Shown here: piece after piece, positions 9,594-20,133 of the stretch
Layout: each line of letters opens with the position of its first letter
Position numbering within the stretch: the stretch's first letter is position 1
NCBI RefSeq assembly: GCF_018131015.1
Contig: NZ_JAFCJJ010000001.1
Span: forward strand, 186,001-250,000
DNA: 64,000 nt
From: Bradyrhizobium diazoefficiens
GTDB taxonomy: Bacteria > Pseudomonadota > Alphaproteobacteria > Rhizobiales > Xanthobacteraceae
Direction: 5' to 3'
The notes under the pieces: generated by a model
Told to the model about the DNA's origin: nothing
The model's database searches: none
Seen by the model: the letters and a program-made list of their open reading frames with translations, nothing else
Position numbers and translations under genes: made by a program

Positions 9594-10763
9594 ATGTCGG
9601 TCGACGTTTCGAGTTCCGTCGGCTTCCGGGAGCAGCCGATCACCCAGTTGCTGGTGAAGGTGGCGACGCGGTGCAACATCGATTGCTCCTATTGCTACTG
9701 GTTTCGCGACGCTTCCGTCTACGACAAGCCGAAGCTGATGAGCGCGGACGTGCTCAATCAGTTGTTGCTGCGCATCGAGCAACATGCCGCAAAATGGTCG
9801 CTGGTCGATTTTCCCATCACCCTGCATGGCGGTGAACCGCTGCTGTGGGGCGTCGAGAACTTCCGTCGCCTGGCTGAGGCGTGCGACGGCATTGCATCGC
9901 GAACCGGCTGCGACATCCCGCTCGCGGTGACGACCAACGGCGTGCTGGTCGACGACGAATGGCTGGACTGCTTCGAGGCCTGCAACATTTCGGTTGCCAT
10001 CAGTCTCGACGGACCCGCCCATATTCACGACCTTCACCGCCGCACGTTTCAGGGGACCGGCACCCACGCGGCAGCCGAACGCGCCGCGCGCATGCTGGTC
10101 TCCCGCAACATCGGCGTCAGCGCGCTGGCGGTCTGCAATCCCGCTTACCCGCCCGAGCAATATGTCGAGTTCTTCGCCGCCTGCGGCATTTCCAGCTATG
10201 ACATCATGATCCCCGACGCGACCGTGGACGAGGCGCCGCCATCCATCGCCGCGTTCTATGGCGGCCTGTTCGAGCAGTGGCTTGCGGCCAACAGCAAGGC
10301 GGCGAACGTCGACATCCGCATCGTGTCCGACATGATCACGGCACTGCTTGGCAACAATTCGCCGACCGAGGGCGTGGGCCACAAGCCGATCGAACTCTGT
10401 ACCGTCATGACCGACGGCACGGTTGAGGCTCACGACGTATTGCGGATTGCAGGCGACGGCTTTACGCGGACCGGCTTCAACATCTTCGACCATGCGATCG
10501 ACGAGGTCAGGAACGAGCCGCGCTGGAAGGCGGCACGCGAAGCATCGATCAATCTGTGCGCGAAATGCCGGCAGTGCAAGTTCATGAACGCCTGCGGCGG
10601 GGGCTATCTGCCGCACCGCTTCTCCAGGAAGAACGGCTACGACAACCCTTCGGTCTACTGCGACGACCTCTATGCGATGTTCGAGAACATGGACGCCGTG
10701 TTGAAGGGCCATCTCTACGTCAGCAAGCCGGGCGGCGAGCGCGTCGGCGTCGGCGGCGGCTAG
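9594..10763 (+). CDS. grrM: Radical SAM/SPASM peptide maturase, GrrM-like
   Basis: A 389-residue radical SAM enzyme. CNIDCSYC (Cys 27, 31, 34) binds the SAM-cleaving iron-sulfur cluster. A C-terminal SPASM domain shows CAKCRQCKFMNACGGG and further cysteines for auxiliary clusters. It starts 38 bases after the precursor gene with which it is certainly coexpressed. Family knowledge: GrrM/OscB enzymes form carbon-carbon crosslinks from aromatic rings in Gly-rich precursors. The GrrA partner immediately upstream makes this assignment strong. No dedicated protease or exporter is adjacent. Confidence 0.88.
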   Translation: MSVDVSSSVGFREQPITQLLVKVATRCNIDCSYCYWFRDASVYDKPKLMSADVLNQLLLRIEQHAAKWSLVDFPITLHGGEPLLWGVENFRRLAEACDGIASRTGCDIPLAVTTNGVLVDDEWLDCFEACNISVAISLDGPAHIHDLHRRTFQGTGTHAAAERAARMLVSRNIGVSALAVCNPAYPPEQYVEFFAACGISSYDIMIPDATVDEAPPSIAAFYGGLFEQWLAANSKAANVDIRIVSDMITALLGNNSPTEGVGHKPIELCTVMTDGTVEAHDVLRIAGDGFTRTGFNIFDHAIDEVRNEPRWKAAREASINLCAKCRQCKFMNACGGGYLPHRFSRKNGYDNPSVYCDDLYAMFENMDAVLKGHLYVSKPGGERVGVGGG

Positions 10764-10866
10764 CCTCCGGGGTTGTTCAGCCGGATTGCGGCCATGCGCC
10801 GGCGGAAATGGACAGGTGAGGTGCGCGCTGGCAAGGTCCGCGCGCCCCTATCCCGAGCCCGTCCCG

Positions 10867-12288
10867 ATGAGCAACGATCTCTGCTTCCTGACCGCCACCG
10901 AGCAGCGCGCGCGCATCGGCCGCAGGGAGGTCTCGCCGGTCGAGATCGTCAGTGCCGTGCTTGCACGCGCCGAGGCGCTTCAGCCTAGGTTGAACTGCTT
11001 CATTACCCTCTGCGGCGATGCGGCGATGGCCGAGGCGCGCGCGGCCGAGCGCAAGGTGATGCCGGGCGGGCCGCTCGGCCTGCTGCACGGGCTTCCCGTC
11101 ACCGTCAAGGACATCGTCAACACCAAAGGCGTCAAGACCACTTTCGGCGCGGTGCCCTACAAGGATAATGTCCCCACCGAGGATGCGGTGGCCGTCGCGA
11201 AGCTTCGCGCTGCCGGCGCGATCCTGATCGGCAAGACCACCACGCCGGAATTCGGCAGCAAGTGCCTGACCGACTCACCGCTGTTCGGCCGCACCCGCAA
11301 TGCGTGGAGTGCGGAGCGCTCGTCCGGCGGCTCCAGCGGTGGTGCGGCAGTTGCGGTGGCAAGCGGCATCGCGCCGCTGGCGATCGCCACCGATGGCGGC
11401 GGCTCGACGCGGATTCCGGCCGCCTGCAACGGCGTGGTCGGGCTGAAGCAGAGCAACGGGGTAATTGCGCACAGCCAGGCGCTCGATGCCTTCGGCAACC
11501 AGACCTATGTCACGCCGACCACCCGCACCGTCGCCGACACCGCACTGATGATGCAGGCGATGGCGGGGGAAGATTCTTGCGATCCCTGGTCGATCGGCGT
11601 GCCCGTGCCCGACTTCATCGGCGCGGCTGCGCCGCAAGGCGATCTGCGTGGGCAGAAGATCCTGTACTGCCTCTCGCCGCCCGGGCGGCCGGTGTCCGCC
11701 GACGTCGCCGCCTGCTTCATGGCGAGCCTCGGCCGGCTCGCTGGTCTCGGCGCCAAGCTCGAGGAATTTTCCGGGGAGGGGTACGACGTCGAGCCGATCT
11801 GGCGTGCCATCAACCACACCGTCTGGCGTTCGCGATTCTCAACGCTGATCGCCGAGCATGGCGACGCCCTCAGCGAGACTTTCGTCAAACAGATCGCACT
11901 CGCGGCCAATGTCAGCGGCGTCGACTACCAGGAGGCGATGTTCGCCCGCACGGCGCTGTTCCGTCGCGTACAGGCGCTGCTGGCGCGCGGGCACCTCCTG
12001 GCGATGCCGACCATCACCCGCACCGCGCTGCCGATCGACCAGGATTTGTTCGGCACCATCGAGATCGACGGTCGGCATTTCGACAGCGTCCGACCGCACT
12101 GGTTCCCCTGGACCATGCCGTTCAACATGACCGGCCATCCCGCGATCAGTCTGCCCTGCGGCTTCGGGAGCGACGGCCTGCCGATCGGGCTTCAGCTCGT
12201 CGGCCGCTTCCGCGCCGATGCCGAATTGCTTCGGGTCAGCGCGCTGTTCGAGGCCTCGCACGACCTTCTGTCCCGCCGGCCCGGCTGA
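10867..12288 (+). CDS. Amidase signature-family hydrolase (first of two)
   Basis: A 473-residue amidase with the Ser-cisSer-Lys machinery: the lysine in LPVTVKDIV, the Gly/Ser-rich block SSGGSSGGAAVAVASG and the nucleophile serine in GGGSTRIPAACNG. ATG 10867 is preferred over an upstream in-frame start at 10786. It hydrolyses an amide bond, probably in the cytoplasm since no signal peptide is seen. It leads a peptide-type ABC transporter cluster, suggesting the transporter imports its amide or peptide substrate. Substrate unknown. Confidence 0.88.
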   Translation: MSNDLCFLTATEQRARIGRREVSPVEIVSAVLARAEALQPRLNCFITLCGDAAMAEARAAERKVMPGGPLGLLHGLPVTVKDIVNTKGVKTTFGAVPYKDNVPTEDAVAVAKLRAAGAILIGKTTTPEFGSKCLTDSPLFGRTRNAWSAERSSGGSSGGAAVAVASGIAPLAIATDGGGSTRIPAACNGVVGLKQSNGVIAHSQALDAFGNQTYVTPTTRTVADTALMMQAMAGEDSCDPWSIGVPVPDFIGAAAPQGDLRGQKILYCLSPPGRPVSADVAACFMASLGRLAGLGAKLEEFSGEGYDVEPIWRAINHTVWRSRFSTLIAEHGDALSETFVKQIALAANVSGVDYQEAMFARTALFRRVQALLARGHLLAMPTITRTALPIDQDLFGTIEIDGRHFDSVRPHWFPWTMPFNMTGHPAISLPCGFGSDGLPIGLQLVGRFRADAELLRVSALFEASHDLLSRRPG

Positions 12289-12367
12289 GCGGGCATGCCG
12301 CAAAGGGCTTGCGTCCGGCGTCCGGACATGTTGATCGTGCCGCGATGAGGCCCGAGTCCGAGCGCGC

Positions 12368-13318
12368 ATGAGCGTATTTCTTCTCCGACGTCTCCTGACC
12401 CTGCTGGCGACGCTGGTCGGCGCATCCGTGATCATTTTCCTGGTGCTGGATGCCCTCCCGGGCAATGCGGCGCAGATGCTGATGGGGGCTGATGCTTCTC
12501 CCGACGCGGTCCGCGCGCTCACCGTCAAGCTCGGGCTCGACCAGCCGCTGGCGGTCCGCTATTTGCAATGGGTCAAGGGCCTGCTGGTCGGCGATCTCGG
12601 CAACTCCTATGTCTACGGCACGCCGGTCGCCGGCCTGATCGCGGAGCGGCTGGTGCTGACGATTCCGCTCGCGATCATGTCGATGCTGATTACGGTGGCG
12701 CTGGCGCTCTCCGCCGGCATCTACACCGCCGCCAACCACAACAAGCTCGGCGATGTCGGCGTGATGGCGCTGACGCAGGTCGGCATTGCGCTGCCGAATT
12801 TCTGGTTCGCGATCCTGCTGGTCCTTCTGTTCGCTGTGCGGCTGCAATGGCTCTCCGCGGGCGGGTTTGCCGGCTGGGACGACGGCATCTGGCTCGGCAT
12901 CAAGTCGCTGCTGTTGCCGGCGGTCTCGCTCGCGGTGGTGCAGGCCGCGATCCTCGCCCGCGTCACCCGCTCGGCCGTGCTGGAGGTGCTGCGCGAGGAC
13001 TTTGTTCGCACGGCGCGCGCGAAAGGGCTCGGCAAGCGCGAGGTGCTGTGGCGCCACGTGCTGCGCAACGCCATGATTCCGGTGATGACGGTGATGGGGC
13101 TGCAATTCGCCAATCTGCTCGCTGGCACCATCGTGATCGAGAACGTGTTCTATCTGCCCGGCCTTGGCCGGCTGATCTTCCAGTCGATCGCCAACCGCGA
13201 CCTGATCGTGGTGCGCAACTGCGTGATGCTGCTGGCCGCCATGGTCGTCATCGTCAACTTCGTGGTCGACGTGCTCTATGCCTTCATCGATCCCCGCATC
13301 AAGGTGCACGACCTGTGA
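12368..13318 (+). CDS. Oligopeptide-type ABC transporter permease, DppB-like
   Basis: A 316-residue inner-membrane protein with an N-terminal span (LLRRLLTLLATLVG), several further spans and the conserved binding-protein-dependent transport motif around REDFVRTARAKGL. Typical DppB/OppB length. Its TGA overlaps the GTG start of the DppC-like gene. Part of a five-gene transporter (permeases, two ATPases, binding protein). Confidence 0.92.
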   Translation: MSVFLLRRLLTLLATLVGASVIIFLVLDALPGNAAQMLMGADASPDAVRALTVKLGLDQPLAVRYLQWVKGLLVGDLGNSYVYGTPVAGLIAERLVLTIPLAIMSMLITVALALSAGIYTAANHNKLGDVGVMALTQVGIALPNFWFAILLVLLFAVRLQWLSAGGFAGWDDGIWLGIKSLLLPAVSLAVVQAAILARVTRSAVLEVLREDFVRTARAKGLGKREVLWRHVLRNAMIPVMTVMGLQFANLLAGTIVIENVFYLPGLGRLIFQSIANRDLIVVRNCVMLLAAMVVIVNFVVDVLYAFIDPRIKVHDL

Positions 13319-14202
13319 GCGCGCCGCTGACCACCCCGCTTGACGCGGTGCTCGCGCGTGCGTCGGCCCGGACGTTCTGGAGCCGGGCGCTGCGCCACCG
13401 CAGTTTCGTCGTCGGCGGCGTGCTGAGCCTCGTGGTGCTGGCGTCCGCGCTGCTGTCGCTGGTGTGGACGCCGTGGTCGCCCTACGAGATCGACATCGCC
13501 TCGAAACTGCGGCCGCCGTCGGCGGCGCACTGGCTCGGCACCGATTCCTTCGGCCGCGACATCGTCTCGCTGCTGCTGGCGGGCGCCCGCTCGACCATCC
13601 TGGTCGGCATCATCGCGGTCGGCATCGGTCTCAGCTTCGGTGTCTGCCTCGGCCTGATCGCCTCGGCCAAGCGCGGCTGGACCGAAGAGATCATCATGCG
13701 CTTTTCCGACTTCACCTTTGCCTTTCCGGCCGTGCTGTCCGCGATCATGCTCGCCGCGGTGGTGGGACCGGGCATGGTGACCTCGATCGTCGCGATCGGA
13801 ATTTTCCAGATCCCGACGCTGACCCGGCTGACGCGCGGCTCGGCCAATGCGATCTGGGCGCGCGAATTCGTTCTGGCCGCGCGCGCCTCGGGGAAGGGGG
13901 CCTTCCGCATCACCGTCGAGCATGTGCTGCCCAACATCATGTCGATCCTGATCGTGCAGGCGACGATCCAGTTTGCGCTCGCCATCCTGGCCGAAGCCGC
14001 GCTGTCCTATCTCGGCCTCGGCACGCAGCCGCCGCAGCCGTCCTGGGGGCGGATGCTGAACGACGCGCAGACGCTGCTGTTCCAGTCGCCGATGCTGGCC
14101 GTTTATCCCGGCGCCGCGATCGCCGTCGCGGTGCTCGGCCTCAATCTGCTCGGGGACGGCCTGCGTGACCTGCTCGATCCCAGACTGGCGCGGGAGCGGT
14201 GA
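13315..14202 (+). CDS. Oligopeptide-type ABC transporter permease, DppC-like
   Basis: A 295-residue DppC/OppC-type permease. It begins with GTG 13315 in a GTGA overlap with the preceding stop. The HWLGTDSFGRDI sequence near residue 65 is a hallmark of this subfamily, and the EAA-type loop (REFVLAARASGKG) lies near residue 185. It forms the channel with the DppB-like protein. Confidence 0.92.
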   Translation: MSAPLTTPLDAVLARASARTFWSRALRHRSFVVGGVLSLVVLASALLSLVWTPWSPYEIDIASKLRPPSAAHWLGTDSFGRDIVSLLLAGARSTILVGIIAVGIGLSFGVCLGLIASAKRGWTEEIIMRFSDFTFAFPAVLSAIMLAAVVGPGMVTSIVAIGIFQIPTLTRLTRGSANAIWAREFVLAARASGKGAFRITVEHVLPNIMSILIVQATIQFALAILAEAALSYLGLGTQPPQPSWGRMLNDAQTLLFQSPMLAVYPGAAIAVAVLGLNLLGDGLRDLLDPRLARER

Positions 14203-14204
14203 GG

Positions 14205-15208
14205 ATGGTTGATTCCGCACCGCTGATCGAGGTCGATGACCTCGGCATCCGCCTCAACACCAGCCGCGGGCCGGCGCAGGCCGTGCGCGGCGTCAGTTTT
14301 TCGCTGATGCGCGGCGAGACGCTCGGGCTCGTCGGCGAATCCGGCTGCGGCAAGTCGATCACGGCGCTTTCGCTGATGGGACTTTTGCCGGACAGCGCGG
14401 TCGTCAGCGGCAGCATCCGGCTCGACGGGCGCGAGCTCGCGGGCCTTGGCGATGCGGATTATTGCCGCCTGCGCGGCAACCGCATCAGCATGATTTTCCA
14501 GGAGCCGATGACGGCGCTCAACCCGATGCATACGATCGGTCACCAGGTCGCCGAGCCGCTGCGGCGTCACAAGGGCTATTCGGCCTCGCATGCGCGGCGG
14601 GAAGCGATCGCCTTGCTCGACCGCGTCGGCCTGCCCGATCCGGCGCGGCGCGTGGACGCCTATCCGCACCAGTTTTCCGGCGGTCAGCGCCAGCGCGTCA
14701 CCATCGCCATGGCGCTCGCCTGCGAGCCGGAGCTGTTGATCGCGGACGAGCCGACCACCGCGCTCGACGTCACCATCCAGGGCCAGATCCTCGACCTCAT
14801 CGCCGATCTCGTCGAGGAGCGGGGGATGTCGATGATCCTGATCTCGCACGATCTCGGCGTCATCGCCGAGAACGTGCAGCGCATGATGGTGATGTATGGC
14901 GGCACCGTCGTCGAGAGCGGGCCGACCGACGAGGTGTTCCGGCGCATGGGACATCCGTACACACAAGGGCTATTCCGCGCCCGTCCAAAACTCGGCGCGC
15001 GCAAGGGCACGCGGCTGACGACGATCTCCGGCACGGTGCCGGAGCTCGCCGATCTGCCGGCAGGCTGCAAGTTCAGCGATCGCTGCCCGCTGGTGATCGA
15101 CCAGTGCCGCGCCGCGCTGCCGCCGATGGTGGAGGTCGGCCCCGGCCATGGTGTGCGCTGCATCCGGACGGATGTCTCGATGGCCGCGAATGTCGGGGCG
15201 CTGTCCGC

Positions 15209-15212
<4 letters not shown>
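14205..15212 (+). CDS. Oligopeptide-type ABC transporter ATPase, DppD-like
   Basis: A 335-residue ATPase with Walker A GESGCGKS, signature FSGGQRQRV, Walker B LLIADEPTTALD and the C-terminal cysteine-containing oligopeptide-transporter domain (KFSDRCPL). ATG 14205 is chosen because GGGAG (14192-14196) is 8 bases upstream; GTG 14199 is too near that site. It acts with the DppF-like ATPase that overlaps its stop. Confidence 0.92.
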
Positions 15213-16213
<1,001 letters not shown>

Positions 16214-16246
16214 GCTTGAGACCAGAGAAGGCCGGGGAGTTCAGGC

Positions 16247-17743
16247 ATGCTGAAGAAACTATCGATCGTCGCATTCGCCGCAGCGTTCGCCGCGGCGCCG
16301 CTGCCGGTGCTGGCGCAGGGCAAGAAGGACAGCGTCGTCATGGCGATGGCGCTGGAGCCGCCGGGGCTCGATCCCACCAACGCAGCTGCGGCCGCGATCG
16401 CCGAGGTCACGCTCTACAACATCTACGAGACGCTGACCAAGATCAACGAGGACGGCTCGGTCTCGCCCCTGCTGGCGGAGAGCTGGACCGCCTCGCCCGA
16501 CCTGAAGACCTATACGTTCAAGCTGCGCAAGGGCGTCAAATTCCAGAACGGCGAGCCGTTCGATTCCGCGGCGGTGAAGTTCTCGTTCGAGCGCAACGCG
16601 GTTGCCACCAGCACCAACAAGGACAAGAGCCTGTACCAGGCCTTCGAGAAGGTCGAGGCGCCCGACGCCGACACGGTCGTGGTCGCGTTGAAATATTCCG
16701 AGCCGAACCTGCCGTTCCTGCTGGGACAGGCGACCGGCTCGATCGTCGAGCCGAAGAGCGCGGCGACCAACGTCACGCAGCCGGTCGGGACCGGCCCCTA
16801 TCAGCTCGGCGCCTGGGCCAAGGGCTCCTCGATCACGCTGAACAAATGGGCCGACTATCGCAACGCTGCCGCGATCAAGCTGTCGAAGGTGACGATCCGC
16901 TTCATCTCGGATCCGGCGGCGCAGGTGGCCGCGCTGCTGTCGGGTGACGTCGATGCGTTTCCGCGCGTCGCGGCGGCCCGCAGCCTGCCGCAGTTCAAGT
17001 CCGATCCGCGCTTCAACGTCCAGATCGGCGGCTCCAAGGCCAAGACCATCGTCGCCATCAACGAGAAGAAGAAGCCGCTCGACGACGTGCGGGTGCGGCG
17101 CGCCATTCTCGCCGCGATCGACCGCAAGGCGATGATCGACGGCGCCGTGGACGGGTTCGGCACGCCGATCGGCAGCTTCTACGTGCCGGGCGCGCTCGGC
17201 TATGTCGACACCACCGGCGTCAATCCCTACGACCCCGAGAAGGCCAGGAAGCTGCTCAGCGAGGCCGGCGTCACCACGCCGCTCGAGCTGTCGCTGAAGC
17301 TGCCGCCGCCGTCCTATGCGCGGCAGGGCGGCGAGATCCTCGCGGCCCAGCTCGCCAAGGTCGGCATCACCGCCAAGATCGAGAACGTCGAATGGGCGCA
17401 GTGGCTGTCGCAGGTATTCGCGCCGAACGGTCCGCACAATTACGACCTCACCATCGTCAGCCATGTCGAGCCGTTCGACCTCGTCAAGCTGACCGAGGCC
17501 GACTACTATCTCGGCTACAACAACGAGGCCTTCAACGCGCTCTACAAGCAGATCGTGACGACGCCCGATGAAGCCGGCCGCGCCAAGTTGCTCGGCGATG
17601 CCCAGCGCATGCTGGCGACCGACGCGGTGGCGGGCTTCCTGTTCCAGCCGCAGCTCATCACCATCACCAACAAGAAGCTCAAGGGCGTCTGGAAGGACGT
17701 CCCGCAGTTCGAGAACGATTTTTCGACCTGGTCCTGGGAGTAG
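16247..17743 (+). CDS. Oligopeptide-type ABC transporter substrate-binding protein
   Basis: A 498-residue family-5 solute-binding protein. The signal peptide ends near LPVLAQG (about residue 24). Conserved segments include the AESW/YTFKLRKGVKFQNG region typical of DppA/OppA proteins. It is the last transporter gene and is followed by an intergenic palindrome and a second amidase. Ligand could be a peptide, opine or amide. Confidence 0.92.
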   Translation: MLKKLSIVAFAAAFAAAPLPVLAQGKKDSVVMAMALEPPGLDPTNAAAAAIAEVTLYNIYETLTKINEDGSVSPLLAESWTASPDLKTYTFKLRKGVKFQNGEPFDSAAVKFSFERNAVATSTNKDKSLYQAFEKVEAPDADTVVVALKYSEPNLPFLLGQATGSIVEPKSAATNVTQPVGTGPYQLGAWAKGSSITLNKWADYRNAAAIKLSKVTIRFISDPAAQVAALLSGDVDAFPRVAAARSLPQFKSDPRFNVQIGGSKAKTIVAINEKKKPLDDVRVRRAILAAIDRKAMIDGAVDGFGTPIGSFYVPGALGYVDTTGVNPYDPEKARKLLSEAGVTTPLELSLKLPPPSYARQGGEILAAQLAKVGITAKIENVEWAQWLSQVFAPNGPHNYDLTIVSHVEPFDLVKLTEADYYLGYNNEAFNALYKQIVTTPDEAGRAKLLGDAQRMLATDAVAGFLFQPQLITITNKKLKGVWKDVPQFENDFSTWSWE

Positions 17744-17772
17744 GGATCGCGTCTCGATGCGATAGCTTTCGT

Positions 17773-17838
17773 ATCCGGGTGAGGGGGCCCGAGCGGGGCT
17801 GTAACCCCTCACCCGGATCGCATCTGTCGATGCGATCC
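17773..17838. repeat. Overlapping intergenic palindromes in 17744-18034
   Basis: ATCCGGGTGAGGGG (17773-17786) pairs perfectly with CCCCTCACCCGGAT (17805-17818). A second 10-bp hairpin, GGATCGCATC (17815-17824) with GATGCGATCC (17829-17838), shares four bases with the first, so the two cannot form at once. The sequence looks like a dispersed extragenic palindrome and probably ends or stabilises the transporter transcript. The rest of the 291-base gap up to the second amidase shows no gene. Confidence 0.6.
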
Positions 17839-18034
17839 GACCTCTCCCTACGGGCGAGGTGACACGGGCCAAAAACAAAAATCTGGAAAACAACCCCATG
17901 CACTGATGCCGGGGCCCTGTTGGCATTACGTTTTTTCGATTTTCAGAAATCAGCTTGACACGTCGGGCAAAACACTGGCATGATGCAACCATAGGGCGTC
18001 ATGGTTCGAGGCGCGCCGTCAGGCGAGGATCGCC

Positions 18035-19675
18035 ATGAAGAAGCCATCCCGCCGCGATGCCGGCGTCGTCGCGGCTGCCCTCGGCGCCGACGCTCGGTTC
18101 GTCCCCAATCTCGACAATGCGTCCATGAGCGACATCGCTCAGGCCCTGGCGAGTGGGCGCCTCACGGCGACGGCGCTGACGAAGGGCTATCTCGTGCGTA
18201 TCGAGGCCTACGACCGTAATGGGCCCGCGCTCAATTCCGTGCGCATGGTCAATCCTGATGCACTCGCGATCGCGAGCAAGCTCGACGACACAAAACCGTC
18301 AGCCAAACGGCCGCTGGCCGGGATCCCGATACTGGTCAAGGACAACATCGCGACCGGCGACAGGCAGCCGACAACGGCGGGCTCGCTGGCGCTGGAGGGC
18401 GCGCGCGCCAGGCGCGATGCCACCGTCGTCAAACTGTTGCGCAAGGCCGGCGCGGTGATCCTGGGCAAGGCGAACCTGACGGAATTCGCCAACGTGATCG
18501 CAATTGACATGCCCGCGGGCTACTCGTCACTGGGCGGCCAGGTGAAGAATCCGTTCGTGCCGGCGCTGCTGGATGAACACGGCACCCCGGTCGTGCAGCC
18601 CGGCGGATCGAGTTCGGGGTCGGGGGTCGCGGTGGCGGCAGGCCTGTGCGCGGCCTCGGTCGGCACCGAGACCTCGGGCTCGCTGCTCTATCCCGCCAGC
18701 CGGAATGGCCTCGTCACCGTGAAGCCGACGGTCGGGCTGGTCAGCCGTGCCGGCATCCTGCCGATCTCGCACAGCCAGGACACAGCAGGGCCGATGACGC
18801 GGACGGTGCGCGATGCGGCGATGCTTTTGAACGTGCTGGCGGCAACAGACCCGCTCGACCCCGCGACGGAGCGGCAGCGGCGGCCGGCCGACTACACCGC
18901 CGATCTCACGAACGACGCGGTCAGGGGGGCGCGCATCGGCGTGCCAAGCGATGCCTCGGACCCGTTGAACGATCCCTGGTACGGCAAGATGCCACCCAGA
19001 CACGCCAAGGTCGTCAATGATGCGATCAAGGTGCTGGAGGATCTGGGGGCCGTCATTGTGCGTGCCGGCATGCCGCCGGCCGGCTGGATTGGCGGACCCG
19101 GTGTGACCATGACCATGCTCGACCGCAATCCGCTGAGCCGCAACAAGGGCAATCTGGCGACGGCATCGATCGTCTTCGTCTACGAGCTGAAGCACGGTCT
19201 CAACCGCTATCTGGCGGACTGGGCGGCCGATACGGAGATGAAGACCATCGCCGACATCGTGGCCTTCAATGCGGCGAACGCGGAGCGGGCGCTGCGGTTC
19301 GGCCAGGACGTGTTCCTCGCCGCGGACAACACCAGGGGCGATCTGAGCGAGCGCGAGTACAAATCGGCGCGCGCCATGGACCTGCTCTCCGCGAAGACGC
19401 GCGGCATGGACGCCTACATGAACCAGCACAGGCTCGATGCGGTGTTGTTTCCCGGCAGCACAGGCTGCGTGATCGCGGCGAAGGCGGGCTATCCCAGCGT
19501 CATGGTGCCGGCCGGCCTCGTCTCGGGCGTCGACGACAAGGACACGCCTGACTATCCGCTCGGCATCACCTTCGCGGGCCGGGCCTGGAGCGAGCACAAG
19601 CTGCTGCGCCTCGCCTACGCCTATGAGCAGGCCTCCAATATGCGCAGACCGCCGCCGGGGCTGGGGGCGGTCTAG
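18035..19675 (+). CDS. Amidase signature-family hydrolase (second)
   Basis: A 546-residue amidase. The lysine lies in IPILVKDNIATGD, the glycine-serine block in PGGSSSGSGVAVAAG, and the nucleophile region in GTETSGSLLYPASRNG. It is longer than the first amidase and more like the Glu-tRNA amidotransferase-A-like enzymes that lack B/C partners. No B or C partner is nearby, so a stand-alone amide or peptide-amide hydrolase is likely. No clear signal peptide. Distance and an intervening palindrome suggest its own promoter. Confidence 0.87.
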   Translation: MKKPSRRDAGVVAAALGADARFVPNLDNASMSDIAQALASGRLTATALTKGYLVRIEAYDRNGPALNSVRMVNPDALAIASKLDDTKPSAKRPLAGIPILVKDNIATGDRQPTTAGSLALEGARARRDATVVKLLRKAGAVILGKANLTEFANVIAIDMPAGYSSLGGQVKNPFVPALLDEHGTPVVQPGGSSSGSGVAVAAGLCAASVGTETSGSLLYPASRNGLVTVKPTVGLVSRAGILPISHSQDTAGPMTRTVRDAAMLLNVLAATDPLDPATERQRRPADYTADLTNDAVRGARIGVPSDASDPLNDPWYGKMPPRHAKVVNDAIKVLEDLGAVIVRAGMPPAGWIGGPGVTMTMLDRNPLSRNKGNLATASIVFVYELKHGLNRYLADWAADTEMKTIADIVAFNAANAERALRFGQDVFLAADNTRGDLSEREYKSARAMDLLSAKTRGMDAYMNQHRLDAVLFPGSTGCVIAAKAGYPSVMVPAGLVSGVDDKDTPDYPLGITFAGRAWSEHKLLRLAYAYEQASNMRRPPPGLGAV

Positions 19676-19793
19676 GCCTTGCTGGTTTCCTCGCGTTGCT
19701 GGCTGTTCATAGGGCAGTCCACATAGCAGACCCTTATTTTGGACCCAAAAGCCTGATCCGATGCGACCTTGTTTCGATGTCAGGGAGCGTCAA

Positions 19794-20114
19794 TTGAGAT
19801 CAGCCATTTTGATCCTGCTTCTGACATTGTCGCCCGAGCTGTCCGCTCAGACGCCTCCTGCAGCGCAGCCAGCCGGGTCCCACTTCCGGGCTTGTGTTCG
19901 GTTGCACGCTCCTGATGCGCGAGCAGCGGGGGTTCGGACCGCGAAGGAAGCTGCGGGTTACGCCGTGAAAGCGTGCATGCCCCTGGTCGGGATTTTCCTG
20001 GATTCAACTGCCTCTTCGCCGGCGGAACTCCTGGAGATGGTGCCACCGCCCGGAAGCTATTGGGCGATCCTCAGGGAAGAGTGGGGCGACTTTGTTGATT
20101 GGGGAAGCAGGTAA
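19794..20114 (+). CDS. Small exported protein of unknown function
   Basis: About 106 residues from TTG 19794, chosen because GGGAG (19783-19787) sits 6 bases upstream and gives a compact signal peptide (RSAILILLLTLSPELSA-Q). An ATG at 19761 would add 11 residues. The mature part has two cysteines (ACVRLH and KACMPL) that could form a disulfide in the periplasm. I do not recognise the family. Confidence 0.55.
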   Translation: MRSAILILLLTLSPELSAQTPPAAQPAGSHFRACVRLHAPDARAAGVRTAKEAAGYAVKACMPLVGIFLDSTASSPAELLEMVPPPGSYWAILREEWGDFVDWGSR

Positions 20115-20133
20115 GGGGCGAAGAAATTGCCGG

